In this document: one piece after another, positions 22,348 through 35,580 of the stretch
Numbering within the stretch: position 1 is the stretch's first letter
Layout of the letters: each line of letters opens with the position of its first letter
NCBI GenBank assembly: GCA_942159475.1
Contig: OW804094.1
Coordinates: forward strand, 134,154,755 to 134,218,754
DNA: 64,000 nucleotides
Source of the DNA: Sthenelais limicola
Lineage: Eukaryota; Annelida; Polychaeta; Phyllodocida; Sigalionidae
Direction of reading: 5' to 3'
Made by a program: the position numbers and the translations under genes
Notes under the pieces: model-generated
Told to the model about the DNA's origin: nothing
The model's input: only the letters and a program-made list of their open reading frames with translations
Database searches by the model: none

Positions 22348-22556
22348 GTACTCAGACTAGGCCCACAGTTGAGAGAGTCCCTTCAATCGAAGGGAAAACC
22401 TCTCGTCTCAAACTGCAAAGTCCCATTATAAATCCAAAAAGACCGCAACATGTCATTATATTCCCATTAAAACGCCTAGTCCTAGGCCAGGAAACCGATT
22501 AGCAAAGTAGGCGTCTGATCACTGACATACAATTATTATCTGATCTGAGGGTTTCG
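22348..22556. repeat. Repeat family D, copy 2 (uninterrupted)
   Basis: Matches 133-620 without the inserted MITE, including the ACGCCTAGT...AAGTAGGCGT hairpin. Confidence 0.7.
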
Positions 22557-23340
22557 ACCCAGAGTGTGCTTGTTTTATCGCATTATATCTACTCACATCG
22601 TCTATACTTGTGTGAGAGACATTGTATGTATACATGTATGCCTTGATTTGTTGATCCTTTTGTTTCACTCACCGTCATTTAAGGATTCTCGTTGTGTCGC
22701 TATGCGTAAAACGTGTCTTACTGAAATTATTTCCCCTTGACCAGCTATATATTTTTATTTCTATTCTCTGTAATCATTATATACTACGGTGATGCAACTC
22801 AAGTTGATCGCTCTCTTTTTATAGTGTATATCATTGTACTTGATCAGTAGTCATTTATTGGTTATGTTATCCAGAATTTTCCAAATTGAAATCATGGAAG
22901 AAATGCAAATTGATTAGGAATTTCTCTCATTGAAATCTGTTCATAGAATTGCAGAAATAACGAATTTCCCTAATGTAAATGAAGGAGCTATAGTGGCGTA
23001 CGTGCTGCAGTATTTTCTCCCGTCACACAGGACTATTCTTTTTCATCGAACGAGCACTATTACCAGTTATGATATTGTCACAGCTAAGTACTGACACAGC
23101 TATCGTGGCCATAAATCTGTTCCAAAAACGCAATAGGGAGTCTCTACTTGATTATAGGTGTCAACGTTTTTGTAATTATTATGACAACTGCATGGCTTTT
23201 GAATGTTAAAAACATCATCATCGTCTGAGAGGAGCATTTAAAACGCTATGTTTGGACGTTTAGTCGTGGTATTTAAAATATACAATCAGTGGTTGTGTAA
23301 CGTTATACAAAGCAATATTCCCATTGACACTTTAGACTCA
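22557..23340. other. Unassigned DNA
   Basis: No supported feature. Confidence 0.35.
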
Positions 23341-23696
23341 CATATAGGGGGTTTGCATAGCCGCCATTTTGGATCTTGAGTCCTCGCATGGAATTATGGG
23401 ACTAATGGTAGGCCTACAGTATAAAATCTATAGAAAACATGCCATGTTCAGCAAGGAATATTTATCAGTGCTCTAATGTCAATATCCATGTGTTATACAT
23501 GTTTCCAAAACACAAGCCTCCATCTTTCCCGTCATGCATTTGTTTTTCATAGAACATTTACAAAAGCTATGATATTGGTTAAAAGATCCTTTCATTTTTC
23601 GATAAAAATGTTGCTAAATATTGTCAGATTTCAACTGAATCCATCCCAGCATGCATTGTAATATGCATGCGCAGTGAGACATGTGAATCCCCTATT
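23341..23696 (+). mobile_element. MITE family B, near full length
   Basis: Left end TAGGGGGTTTGCATAGCC, YY1-like GCCGCCATTTTGG, CCCAGCATGCATTG and right end GTGAATCCCCTATT. It has a small GGCCTA duplication after GGACTAATGGTA. Confidence 0.8.
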
Positions 23697-25355
23697 AACA
23701 TTTGCTTATCTACATCTGTATACAATTATCGATTTTGTTGGAAAAAAGATTTCTCAAAACAGATTATAAATAAAGAGTTATTATTGTCGTATTTAACATA
23801 AATGACATTGCTTAACTTGTATATCGCTAATATTTCTCTGTCGTGGTACGAATGTTTAGCATTATTAATTTTCTTTCCATCTCAGACTTCTTGAACGTGG
23901 TTCGGTGGTCAACGATATCGGTGATTTATATTGTATCGATTTTTGCAATTTAAATTTTCAAAAATGTATATTTAAATACCGTATGAGTAGGCCTAATGTA
24001 ATGGTTGAATTAATTTTGGACTTTGGCAAAATGAGACATATCACATACTGTGAAATGTTTGTCAAATAAAATGTATTTAGAAATATAATTTTTACATTGT
24101 ACGCAATTCGTAAATCAGCCTTAATAAGGCTAGTACGTGAAGTAGTACGGTATATATACCGTACTACTATGTGTATTGCTGAGTAGAATGCATTAAGCAT
24201 GAGGTAATCCTCCATTGGAATATATTATGATGTTTTTTCTCTACTTTATGTCTAATGTCCTGAATATGTATAAGCCATAGATATCGCCTTGTGTACGAGA
24301 GCTCATTCAACAAACAAACATCTAAATAAAAACTGGCTAGCTATATAGGTATTATTACATCTGATTTTTCTAAAATGTCTGGTCGTTAACATTTATAGAC
24401 CGGGGCACCGGACAGAAATGAAGCTCCGAAACATTAAAAGGATTAAACCTCACAGAAAAAAAATCTCGGACAACCGGCTTGTATGCAAACATTCAAACAA
24501 GTTAGACGAGAAATTTATGGACTGGCCGTTAATTGAATTTTCTCATACAAACCTTGAGGTTTGACATTATTCCATGAAAAGGTCCTGGCACAGAACATGC
24601 CATGATCCACACACTAGACAATTATCTACATTACGACCCATTAATGGAGTTTAATCATCGAAGGACTTCCTGCCTTGATTCCAGGTGACCCACTAGAGGA
24701 AACGATAGATCTCTCGTCAAATTCAGACAGGAGGATTCATCTCTCAACTGAAATATTTTCTCAACATTCTTGTCCCGTCCGATAAATTTAGATTTTTTAA
24801 TCAAAGGACAATTTGTCCAAGTTTTTGTCAGGTCATCATCCTTTGCAACGGTCGGATTTGACATATATATATTGGCCCTCCCGGAAATTTACATTAACTA
24901 TTTTGTCTGCATTAATTAGAGGGTGTGTCCAAATATGAACATAAATAATAAAGAATTATTATTATTGAGTTGAGAGCTGGTGGCTCGTATCATGTCTTTA
25001 TTTTATGAAGACATGATTTAATGAGTTGTATTATATAAAAATGGTCTTTTTAATATAGGCACGAAACACCACAACAACCGATTTATTAAATAAAATTACC
25101 TCAGTCAATACTAATGATATGATCAAATAAAAATATTTTATCAATTCCTTATAAATATCTATTCAAATGCATCAAACCTACGCATTTCGAAATTAGACCG
25201 AAATATTTCGATCTACAACCCATGCCCGGACCTTGAAAGCGTGCTAATTATTCCAATCAAAGCTTACATGTCGTAACTCTATAATTAACCTGATCATGGT
25301 CATGGCCATGGTCATTATCTAACCTTGGCATCTAACGAGTTGTGTATTGCCTATA
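23697..25355. other. Unassigned DNA with a 28-bp palindrome
   Basis: A perfect palindrome (AGTAGTACGGTATA and its complement) lies at 24141-24168. Minus-strand frames at 23958-24215 and 24655-24864 have no recognisable domain or convincing splice sites. Confidence 0.4.
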
Positions 25356-25770
25356 TGTGATGTGTTTTAGGAAAATGAGTCACAAGTAGCAAAAAAATGG
25401 ATTTTGAGATATCATCATATTTGAAAAGATAGGATCGAGCCGATTCCAATCATAGTAAACATTAGGACATCAGATAAGTGTTTCTATATTTTAAGTTTGA
25501 TATTTTTATTTTTGAAAAAGAGTTTGCAATATTTCTGGGTGGACATTTACTATTAAAGTAGCTAAATATACTCTATAAGATGCCCTTAGTAATACATGAA
25601 TATATTTAATACACTCTCTTGAGATTTGGTAGGTCTATTCGTGGTACAAAGAGCGTTAAGCACTTCAAAAATGAAAACGTTCCCACGAAGACATCTTGTG
25701 AATAAATCACTTTGAAAAATATCAGTTTTGCGACCGGGTGATTCCACCAGTGTTACATGAATATTATGAA
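25356..25770 (+). mobile_element. MITE family A, right end degraded
   Basis: Left end TGTGATGTGTTTTAGGAAAA with TGAGTCA. The interior (CATATTTGAAAAGATAGGAT) matches the family. The right TIR is diverged after TTTTGCGACC. Confidence 0.75.
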
Positions 25771-25791
25771 AAAATTACACACAAATGGGTC

Positions 25792-26023
25792 AGATTTTCA
25801 GATAATGTAAATTGGCCTTCACCAATGCTCTCAAATAACCCATATTTAAGACAAAAATCAGCTTCAAAATACAGTTTAACATAACAGAACTGATACTTTA
25901 AATCAATGTGATACCAAATATACTCAGATACACCCGGTATTCATCATTTTCAGCCTCATTTCGGAGAATTTCCTAAATGTGTAGAGCTGCCAATTGTACA
26001 TTTTCTGAAAATCGGACCCATAT
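25792..26023 (+). mobile_element. MITE family C, full length
   Basis: Left end ATGGGTCAGATTTTCAGATA; right end ends AATCGGACCCATAT. The interior has ATACTCAGATACACCCGG and GCCAATTGTACATTTTC. A C-rich microsatellite follows at 26038-26049. Confidence 0.8.
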
Positions 26024-28467
26024 ACATCACACCTCTCCCCCCCCCCCCACACACACCCTCACCCATTGCCATCATATAAGCACCCACAATCCTAAAAATG
26101 TCCTAGTGTTAATAAATCCCAACCTCCCAAAGCAGGGCGAGATTCTACTAATCAATATAGTAGGACTAAGGTAACGCAAGGAAGAAGCTCTGTTGGTGGA
26201 GGCTGAGAAATCCTAGCATTGCATCTATTAGAGTCAGTTGATTTAGACACGGCAGAAAACCATGGCTTTTCCTAGTTGAATTAATCCCGTGACCCCACGT
26301 CCTAATAATGTTTCATTGTACGGTCTCCTGCATTTCATACTTGATCACTCATCTTTTTTACCTTGCTGTATAAACATCCTGAATAAAAAAGAATTATCTC
26401 ATCTGTATATCGAGTATTGTAGAGCTATTGAAGAAAAGAGAAGGAGCAAAGAAGAAGTCTAAAGGCTGAGATCCCAGGATCTAGCATGAACCATTTATTT
26501 AGGTCTGAATCTACATTTTGATCTTTGTTGTCAAGGCTATTGCTGATTGGTGGATCAATAATAATATGTATGTCTGTGTTACCTAAGCCGTCACGTGATA
26601 CCGTAAATATTGCAATAAATTACTGCTTAATGCTATTACTCCGGATAATGGTACTAATTCGGAATATCAATAATGATAATAATAATTAATGCTAATTAGT
26701 AATCATGAATTGATTACATCCTGTTACGTCATAATTACCTAACATGATGTAACACCATCGGTAAAATATATTATCTTTTTCGAAATATCATAAAAGGTCA
26801 GAGTATAATGGTAAAACTGACTGGTGGACCCCCACCCTTTATAGTATAATTGGTGAAGGGAATGTTATTTATAGCATCGCTATATATAGTATCATTTCCA
26901 TAAACTTTACAGAAATAGGGCTGACACCTTCTGCTTGCCACATCTTCCAGGTGCAGGCCGGAAAGGATTTTAAGAATACAATTCGAATAAAGACAATAAT
27001 GATAATATTATGTTACCTAGTCTATGATATACTATTTCCCTATGAAAACAAAGTTACAATTTCTTAATACAGTATGGTATCCCAAGCTTAGTTTCTTTGA
27101 ATAGTTCAGCATGAACATTGTCATGGTAATTGCTTTATATGCCAGAAATGCCATAATATTGATATAAAGGGAAAGAATTGTACGCCTGAGAATGCTGTTC
27201 ATACATACAACCATTCACAAATACATTCTTTCTCATGTACTTCCACGAGGCATGGAAAAACTGTTGAAACAGAGGGCAAAAAATGAAAATAAAAAACTAT
27301 TACGCCATTTGACAGAAGAGCCGAAGTCTCTCCGAGTCACCGGACTCTTCTTTCAAACTAGGATTTAATGATAATTGAAAATATATAAAACAATACTCAA
27401 TTTAATAGATATGATTTTGCCAGTACGTTAATACTCAAATTAATCCCAAAAATCAAAATGGAATACCTAAGATGAAACCTGTTTCTATTTATAAACAACT
27501 AACTGTAAATCGTTGTGAATGAACGGAAAATGTTTTAACTTAATACATTTCGCTCAAGGACACTGCTGAAGCTTTTAAAGGTAAGAACTGTAATTAAGGC
27601 CAAGTCTGCACCACTTCTTATTCCGTTGCATCCATTTAACCGATCCTGCACGAAAACCATTCGAATTTATGTTTAAATTCTTCGACTGCGAATTACACTG
27701 ATTTCACTGCTTCCACTTTTTATTAGCATAAAAAAGTTATATAACGAGCGGATATTCCCATTTGAAGGAAATGCAGTGCCATGGAGGAAATGTTATAAAT
27801 GAAATAAAATAAAATACTAAGAATCCATCAGGGAAAAACCCAACATCCTAGAAAAGCGAACGATTAGAAAGGTGCGTCCATTGGCGGTAAAAGCTCTTCA
27901 ACGCTCTTAATGTTAAGTGATTCACAGGATTCATTTGATGAAAGTCTAATTCAATTCGATGGAATTCTGATTCCTCATGATAGATCGTCATTAAAAAGAG
28001 ATATAATTATGTACGAAGCATCATGTATAAATTTAATCCACACAATATATGTATAATCAACAAAAGATAGATTGACAATAATAACGTTATTAGATAACGT
28101 TATTAGGAATCACTTTCAGTTAATTTTCATTAAACTAGCTTTTCTCTTTTTGAATAGTTTTTCGTCCTTGCGTTCGAATCTGGATGTGTTTAAATATTCA
28201 ATGAAAAAAAACGATCGAACGAAATCTAATTTTCTATTCGTTATAGAACAATATATATGAATGGGAAGCATCAATGGAAATCTATTATAATTATATCGGT
28301 CATTATTGTTATACACTACCCAATATAAGGAATAAAATAATGCGGTTATACTTAATCATTACATTATCAGGTCGCATTATGACCTGTTAATATAAAGCAT
28401 CATGTCGAATCAGGAGCCAATAAATAATAATCAATGAATAATAATAATCAATAAAAGTTTGACTTAC
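26024..28467. other. Unassigned region downstream of the signal-peptide exon
   Basis: If the minus-strand gene starting at 28545 is real, this is its first intron or beyond. I saw no second exon with confidence. A TAATAACGTTATTA palindrome lies near 28079. Confidence 0.35.
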
Positions 28468-28545
28468 CCGTCCTGCAGAAACATTGTTGATTAATAAACT
28501 CCACGACACAAACGCCGCTGCAATGAATATTCTCAAATCTACCAT
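28468..28545 (-). CDS. First coding exon of an unidentified secreted or membrane protein (signal peptide)
   Basis: On the minus strand an ATG at 28545 opens 26 codons that end exactly at a consensus donor (CGG|GTAAGT). The peptide begins MVDLRIF, has a hydrophobic core IAAAFVSWSLLI and ends NNVSAGR, so it looks like a signal peptide with likely cleavage after VSA. An in-frame stop lies just upstream at 28550, consistent with a 5' UTR. The sequence around it is mostly free of recognisable repeats. The protein family is unknown because no further exon was found with confidence. The coincidence of start, signal peptide and strong donor makes a real first exon likely but not certain. Confidence 0.5.
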
Positions 28546-28870
28546 TTTCCTAGAATTCCAATCTCTCTTTTCTTATAATATTCTCCACAATAATTCCGTC
28601 CCGAATGGGCGACAGCAATCTCACTAAATTGCTGTAATTTGATGTGACGTTGAAGAGAGAAAACAAGACCAGAAATAAAACGTATGGCTGGTGTGGAGGA
28701 GCCTCGCACGAATGTATCCTTATTGATATTGAGTGCCCTTTTCGTGATGCGTTTGCCTGATCACTCCGGTGAAGTAATGGGTCCGTCAGCGGACCAACGT
28801 CAGGTATGTCCTCGCGAAAAGTAATGACCATCGTTTGATGATAGACCAGTTGTCTATACTTCAATTTCTG
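28546..28870 (-). promoter_or_regulatory. Probable 5' UTR/promoter of the signal-peptide gene
   Basis: Minus-strand sequence immediately upstream of the ATG, locally richer in C and G than its surroundings. It carries a 104-codon frame (28550-28864) that stops just before the ATG and has no recognisable domain. Assigned by position only. Confidence 0.3.
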
Positions 28871-29162
28871 CTGCCAGGTACAAGGTGGGCCACAATCGTT
28901 TTCGGGAAGTAGTAATAAAATAAAATTTGTTTTATGATTTTAATAATTGGCAGTTGATTACCGTGCGTTTTAGCAAGTAATCTTGGTAGTAGTTACGCCG
29001 GTAGAGATGTCGTTTTATGCAGTTTTTCCTTTGTTTTTTAAAAAGAAAAAAAAAATCGTTTATATTCAGGTTACGAGCTATACAGTTTTAATAGTATCAG
29101 ATTAATAAATCAGCTCCCCAGATCAGCATGACCGCGGGCTTCCTTTGCGCTCTGAGCCTAAC

Positions 29163-29353
29163 TGCGATGTGTTCCAGGAAAATAAGTCACAAGTCGCAAA
29201 AATAATATTTTTCAAAGTATTTATTTACAAGATCTCTTACTTGCAATAATCTATACTACCATTGGAGTCGGCTTGATCTCCTCTTTTCAAATATGATGAT
29301 ATCTCAAAATCCATTTTTGCGACTTGTGACTCATGTCTCTGTTACACATCACA
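29163..29353 (-). mobile_element. MITE family A, internally deleted
   Basis: Both ends are present (TGCGATGTGTTCCAGGAAAA and GTTACACATCACA), with 191 bp in total. Only the end portions of the element remain, including TGACTCA in the right TIR. Confidence 0.78.
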
Positions 29354-30703
29354 CCTATGCTTTTGTATTTCATAATGAATGGCCGATGCAGATATTGAGA
29401 ACCTTATTCATATGTATCTATACTAAAGAAATGCACATCTATATATACATGACAAATAACATAATGTCCAAGCATGTAGGCAGTAAGGGCCATAAATACA
29501 TGATGCCCAAGTGTGTATAGGTAGTAAGGGCCATACATATCATTCGTCGATAAATAATCAACAATTAAGCAACGCTTGAGAATATCCATGACGGACGTAG
29601 CATGTTTACACTTGAATTGTTTAAATGTATTGGCCTTTAATTAAAAAAGAAAGATATATGATGTCCAAGCGTGTAGGTAGTGAGGACCATAGATTGGCAC
29701 AGCGACACCTCACGTGCAGTGCCCGAGGTGGACGTGACGCCGATTTCTCTCGCGCAATATTTGTCTTGTGTGTAGAATGCGTGCGCATCATGTCAACTTT
29801 ATACTTTCTTAGTAACTAAACAATGACTACTTACGGTCCTTTTATATCGGCCCGTCGTAATCTAGCACACTCGACCATGTCTTACATATTTTTCCTCTTA
29901 GAAGCCTATTTTTAAGTTCGAGAAATGGGTTCATGACATAGGTCAGAATACGATCTCATGCGAACAATCGAGCCGGGTAAAAATATTAAAATCAAATTTC
30001 ATTTTTTTCTGTCGGAAAAGCCGCGATGGGGATTGGTAACAAATCGAATCTGTTGTACGGACTGAACTACAAATGAGAATTTCGTTCTTTTTCTGTTCTC
30101 TCTCACGTGCATTGCTATTGCATATAATTATATCCATATCTGAGTAATAGGCTAGAACTCTTCTCCGTATTTTGTTATATCTAATATACCAATATTCGTT
30201 CTGTTTTATTTTCATATTTTTGGTATCTGCTTCTTCCTCAAACACATGCTATTGCGTATTTTGTAATTGAAGATCTGCGATCTGCGATAAAGACCCATAC
30301 TATTTACACTCGTGTTTAGTTTAGTTAGTTGAGAAACTGAAAAACTCTCTCTTGGAAGTGGTAGATGGTTTGATTTTTCATTTTAATTTCGCTTTTTTTG
30401 ATATAGCTCAGTTGTCTAGTCCAGGAACATACTGTACGACCTGGAAGTCATCTTTCAGATGTATGTTTCCTTTTTGTACACTTGTAGGTGCAAATTAATG
30501 ATATATTGAATTGAATGAATTGATATGGTGAATAGAGAGAGTGAAAGCTATCCTGAGAGTTGTATGGAGGAATGGCAAAAACGTACCCACAAACGGGCTG
30601 TCAGGATAAAATCATGAATAATCTCCAATTGGTGTGGGAACAAAGACATGGAATGTGTTTCTACGTTTTTGTTGATCCATTCCTACTTTTACCGTGAATC
30701 ATT
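29354..30703. other. Unassigned DNA
   Basis: Contains a diverged local duplication of GTCCAAGC(A/G)TGTAGG(C/T)AGT(A/G)AG (about 29466 and 29662). Open frames lack domains. No gene supported. Confidence 0.35.
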
Positions 30704-31083
30704 TGTGATGTTTTCCAATGAGTCATAAGTCGCGAAAATGATATTTTCCAAATTGATTTATTTACAAGATCTCTTTGTTGAAATATTCTGATTTTTGGGG
30801 GTTTGGCGCTTCAACTTATATGAATCCAGGTACCAAATCTCGAGACAGTGTATTCAATATATCTATGGTGTATATTCAGTTTCTTTACTGGTAATTTGCC
30901 ACCCAGAAATATTGCAAACTTTTTTCAAACATAAATATATCAGACATAAATATAGAAATACTTCTCAGATGTCCTCGATATTTACCATCATTCGAATCGG
31001 CTTGATTTCATCTCTTCAAATATGATGATATCTCAAAATCCACTTTTGGCGACTTGTGACTCATTTTCCCTTAGCACATCACA
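30704..31083 (-). mobile_element. MITE family A, near full length
   Basis: Ends TGTGATGTTTTCCAATGAGT and TTTCCCTTAGCACATCACA. TGAGTCA and TGACTCA sit in the two TIRs. Confidence 0.8.
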
Positions 31084-31708
31084 TTTTACATACAGCAGTA
31101 GTATAGATTCCGAACAATAAGACTCACAAAAATGTTTGGATGTAATAATTTATAATGTTGTATTTTGATTTCACTCAAAACATACATTTCAATGTAGCAG
31201 TAAATTTATTGGTCAACTCAACACAAGAGAGCTAAGATTAAGAAGGTATTCCTCAAACCAACAATTATAGACTGCCCGCTGTTAACACATAGGCTGCTAC
31301 GACAGGGATGCATGATATACACGCCAAGAAGACCTCATAATAACCTTATATAAATAACACATTTCCCTATCATTATAGAAATCAATAATCGCACAAAGAA
31401 ATGCTACAATATAGTATTCGGCACCACATTCAACACAATCTTTCTTCTTGTTCTTCAACGCACACAAAAAATGTCATTATGAAATATTTATAACATCATC
31501 ATGTTCCGCTTCGTGGATATAGGAAACTGTTAATTAATCTACACGTCTGTAACTCATCCATCACACTCATTACAATGGGGCTATCACACTGATAGCCCTA
31601 AAAATAGGCATGCACCGTTAGTTTAAGGTAATCAATCGGATTTAGACACTGCCGTTAACGGTCTTTGGGTTATAATCACCTTAGGCAGAGACTAAAGGGA
31701 TTACTAAC
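31084..31708. other. Unassigned DNA
   Basis: No feature recognised. Confidence 0.35.
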
Positions 31709-31953
31709 CTCCATCTCGGGCCTATGTCAGCACTATTTGTGCATAATCTCTTGGTGTTGTCTAGCACCAAACAGTGCAGCACCAGCCCTTCAATGTCGGC
31801 CATTAATCCTTTGATAATTTCACTGAAAATATACTTCAGGCATGAGCACAGTGGACCGACCAACCGATTTGGGAATACAAATCCACTTAACTCTATCAAC
31901 AGATCAAACCCAATACCAAATCTAACAACAGATTTGATTGCTTGCATTGTGCA
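31709..31953 (-). CDS. Tentative internal exon, unknown protein
   Basis: On the minus strand a 245-nt open stretch lies between a CTGCTCAG acceptor-like site (31954-31961) and a GAG|GTTAGT donor-like site (31703-31708). The peptide has mixed composition with hydrophobic segments (GFDLLIELSGFVFPNRLVG; LMADIEGLVLHCLVLD). No domain was recognised. The polypyrimidine tract is weak and no flanking exon was identified, so this could be a chance open frame. Confidence 0.3.
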
Positions 31954-33364
31954 CTGAGCAGATTCTCGAATGATCCTTAAATGATTACGGTGATCAGTCA
32001 GTTCAGTGTGCTCCTGCCTTTAAGCACAGTAACTACTGTCCTGTATTTCTGTTTACAATCTTTTCTTTTATAAAGAGATCCTGGGGAAGAGCAGGTGTAA
32101 CTAACATCTCTTCACAATCTGTACATTTATAAATAGACCCTGTAAACACATTACTCAAAAGCAATTTTAGCATCTCAAACACTTTCATATTAGGGAGTAG
32201 TTAGACTCAATCAATACTGCCATTTGAGGTTCTGGGGAAAATATGGATAAGAGTTCTTTGAAAAATCTAGTACTGAAGGAACCCCTACATAAGGCTTCAT
32301 GAATTATACAGTCATAGCATGGGGTATATTCAAGAGAAATGTAGACTAATAATCTTTATTCCTATTACGGTAAGTATTTAGCTGCATGATAGACGTCAAT
32401 GAATTACACTGACAGATGACAACCCTAATCTCCTAATCTCCTGAGTGGAGATAACAATTAATACACGGACAAAACATTACATTTCTTGCAAAAAACTATC
32501 TTTATGTAAAAATACAGAAATTTGGCGAGTTTTTTCCCACCCTCTTAAAAACAACAACACATCAGTTTAAAGGCTCATTCCAGAGAGCTGTTTAATGACA
32601 ATGGCTCCTCTTTAATATATATATATTGAATATCAGTACTATTATTGTCTATGTATTACTGATTCTCTCAGCATCGGAATTCTGAACTGTTTTGATTGAG
32701 ATGATGGGGAGATTTGTATGGATCCTCTTCATTAGCTGTACAGGAGGTAATAGCCTATTATATCATATTTGATACCTTTGTTATCAAATGAATTACATTA
32801 TTTTATCTTTTAATTTTGATAATAGTGCCACCTCTTAAATCATCAACAGGATGTCACATTAAATCATAACATTTATCCTTGAGTATCAAAGTTAATTGTT
32901 TTAATAGATAGAATAAACCAATCATTATTTTAACATGTGAGACTCTTGTGTTTAATGTTCCTTTCCTACCATTCATACCCATAAATTTCGGTGGCTAACT
33001 GAACTCCTTTGCTGCAATTATCGTTCACCGGTGCTCATTTTATTTTGGCAGATTCGTCTTCAAATTCTTGTATAAACATTATAACAACAGCAGAATAATA
33101 GTAATTTCAGTCCTATGGGTCAAACAATGAGTAAATCTGGTAAATATATTTTGTTGGAATTTGCCCCTTAAATCTCAAATATAAGAGTATAATTTAATAG
33201 CGAGTGCAGTCTTATATCCATTGAAATGGCTTCAATTCAATTGCAAGACACTATTCACATTCATTAACAACAATTATTATACACGCATTCAATACCGAGG
33301 CCCTGACAGCCGCTCATTACTTGTAACGCGGTATTGGACTAGTACATTACCGGCGCGTTGTCAT
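31954..33364. other. Unassigned DNA
   Basis: AT-rich sequence without a recognised gene. GC content rises after about 33290, next to the minisatellite. Confidence 0.35.
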
Positions 33365-33434
33365 GGCGACGCAAGTTTGGCGACGCAAGTTTGGTGGCGC
33401 AAGTTTGGTGGCGCAAGTTTGCCGACGCAAGTTT
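33365..33434. repeat. 14-bp minisatellite, five units
   Basis: Five head-to-tail units of GGCGACGCAAGTTT and the variants GGTGGCGCAAGTTT and GCCGACGCAAGTTT. Confidence 0.92.
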
Positions 33435-33580
33435 GCCAGTGCGAGTGCTTTCTTTCTCCATGTTTCAACTGTTTCTAGTTCCATTTCTCCTATACGAAAC
33501 CAGATATTATGGTAAATTATGTTATCATCTTTTTAATTAAGCACGTTTTACATTCAAATCTAGGCATGTATAATAATCAA

Positions 33581-33676
33581 CTTATAGGACTCATTGCCAC
33601 ACGGACGCGTAAATAAAGGACTCGATCTTCGATCTCGTCCTTTATTTACGCGCCGTGCGGCAACTCGTCCAATAAG
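33581..33676. repeat. 96-bp foldback palindrome
   Basis: Two 40-bp arms (left starts CTTATAGGACTCATTGCC; right ends GCAACTCGTCCAATAAG) are complementary with about four mismatches and one indel, around the 15-nt loop TCGATCTTCGATCTC. The inner 16 bp of each arm pair perfectly. Confidence 0.88.
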
Positions 33677-34846
33677 TGCTAAATAATGTCACCGGTTGTG
33701 TATCAATCAATTATTTACCACAATGATCAGACAAAGCAGTTAGCTAATTAATTATTCAGGAACCCTACCTCCAAACGCACTGGGAATCTTAATTCCTTTT
33801 TAACACCGAACATGATGTAATTAAACTAGACATTGCTCTCATTAAGCACCTGCTAATAACCTTGGAGTAGAGACCGAAGGTTTCTATAGGCATTGGTGAG
33901 GATCACCCCTTCTACCTTGGACTAAAGACCAGAGGCAGGCATTGGTGAGAATCACTCCCTCTACCGTCAGCTACCTGAACAAACCACTTAGCCCAGCATG
34001 CACCTCACTTCCTCCAAACACCTGGGCCCTGTTTCATGAGTTTGACTCAGATTTATTTAGAAAAGACATGCAGGTACTTCCCTCTTATTAAGTCAAATGC
34101 AGAGCACCAGGCCTCACAATTGTATTATATCAGTGTATGAGTATGTACTGGGGTAATTCGCAGGGGAGTAGTGTGCCTGCGGTGGAGTAAAATATTCACG
34201 GTATAACGTGGTCACAGCACCAGAACTATTATATCAAGTGTTCTAACCTGAGACCCTAGATTCCTGGCAAAGAGATAATTCACACCGGAAAAGACATAAA
34301 ATAACTAACTTGTTGCTATTATCAACCCATTTCCGTCAACATACTACACAATGGTATCTATATATTGCATGAACATGTATAGATATAATATATGATAAAC
34401 ATAACATAAAAGTGCTGGTATAGTATATGGCTTTGAAACCTCAATTTAGGTTCCTATTATTGGGTATTTTAAACTCCAATTATACATATTATTACATACT
34501 TCATCAGATACTACTGTGCCGTTATGGGGGGCCTCCAACTTCTTGTAATTGTACATAGGTGTTGTAACATGGTAACATGTGACCCAACTGACGCAATTTG
34601 ATTGGTTTGGCGACGTTGCGCTCTTAGCGGCTGCTGCGTAGTGCTGCCTGGCATGTGTGTTTTAAAAGTTTTCAGACATTGTTCCGATAATTTGGCAAGA
34701 AATACAGTACAAATAAGGTAAATATAACAAATAAGTATGTAATAAATACCCAATGGCACTCCGTTCATTTCGTAATCGCACAATTGCTGTTTGTTCAATC
34801 GGTCATTACGTTTGAGTGGTTCATCAATTCACGGTCCCTACATATA
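33677..34846. other. Unassigned DNA
   Basis: A local imperfect duplication lies around 33870-33960 (GGCATTGGTGAG(G/A)ATCAC(C/T)CC twice). No gene recognised. Confidence 0.35.
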
Positions 34847-35229
34847 TGTGATATGTTACAGATAAATGACTCTTAAGTCTACAAAAATGGATTTTGAGAT
34901 ACTATCAAATTTTAAAAGATGGGATTAGGCAGATTCTAACGATATCAAACGTTAGCATATCTAATAAGTACTTTTATATCTTTGTATGTTAACAAATAGT
35001 TGCTCTGATATTTCTGGAGGACAATCACTACATAAAGTAATTAAATACTCCTTTAACATGACCTCAGGAACGCAGAGATATATTAAATATACAGTCTTGG
35101 AATTTGGAATAATAGTACTGATTCGACCGAGAGCGCCTAACACTCCAAAAATCAAAACATTCCTAGAAAGAGACGTTGTGAAAACAACATTTGAAAAATA
35201 TCTCTTTTGCGACTTTTGACTTTTGTCCA
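34847..35229 (+). mobile_element. MITE family A, diverged right end
   Basis: Left end TGTGATATGTTACAG; the interior matches family A. The right end stops after TTTTGCGACTTTTGAC. Confidence 0.72.
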
Positions 35230-35580
35230 GACCCAGGCATGGATGTCACTGACTGTTTTCTATGCTATCCAAAGTTGATGAGTACTGACCGAGCTATCCC
35301 TGACCACGATGCGCCGTCCCCGGCATCTGCAGCCCGTGGTCTATAATTATATGATTGATTTTACGCGACCCAATGTGACCATCTTTGTAACCTAATTAAA
35401 AATATGGTGTTTATGATCGAGTGTTGAATCTGGTGACAGATGTAATAGGTGGAGGCAGTGTTTGGAAGGATAAGCCTTTTTATACCCGGAAATTAACATG
35501 AAGATTTATAGAAGTCAGTGGTGAGTCGTGGTACAAAATATTGGCTTGTGTGCCTAAATAGCAATAGGGTAGTTTCGTAT
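35230..35580. other. Unassigned DNA
   Basis: Non-repeat sequence between a family A and a family C copy. No gene recognised. Confidence 0.35.

Noticed and set aside
24655..24864. 69-codon minus-strand frame
   Set aside because: Reasonable composition but no domain, no signal peptide and no convincing splice sites.
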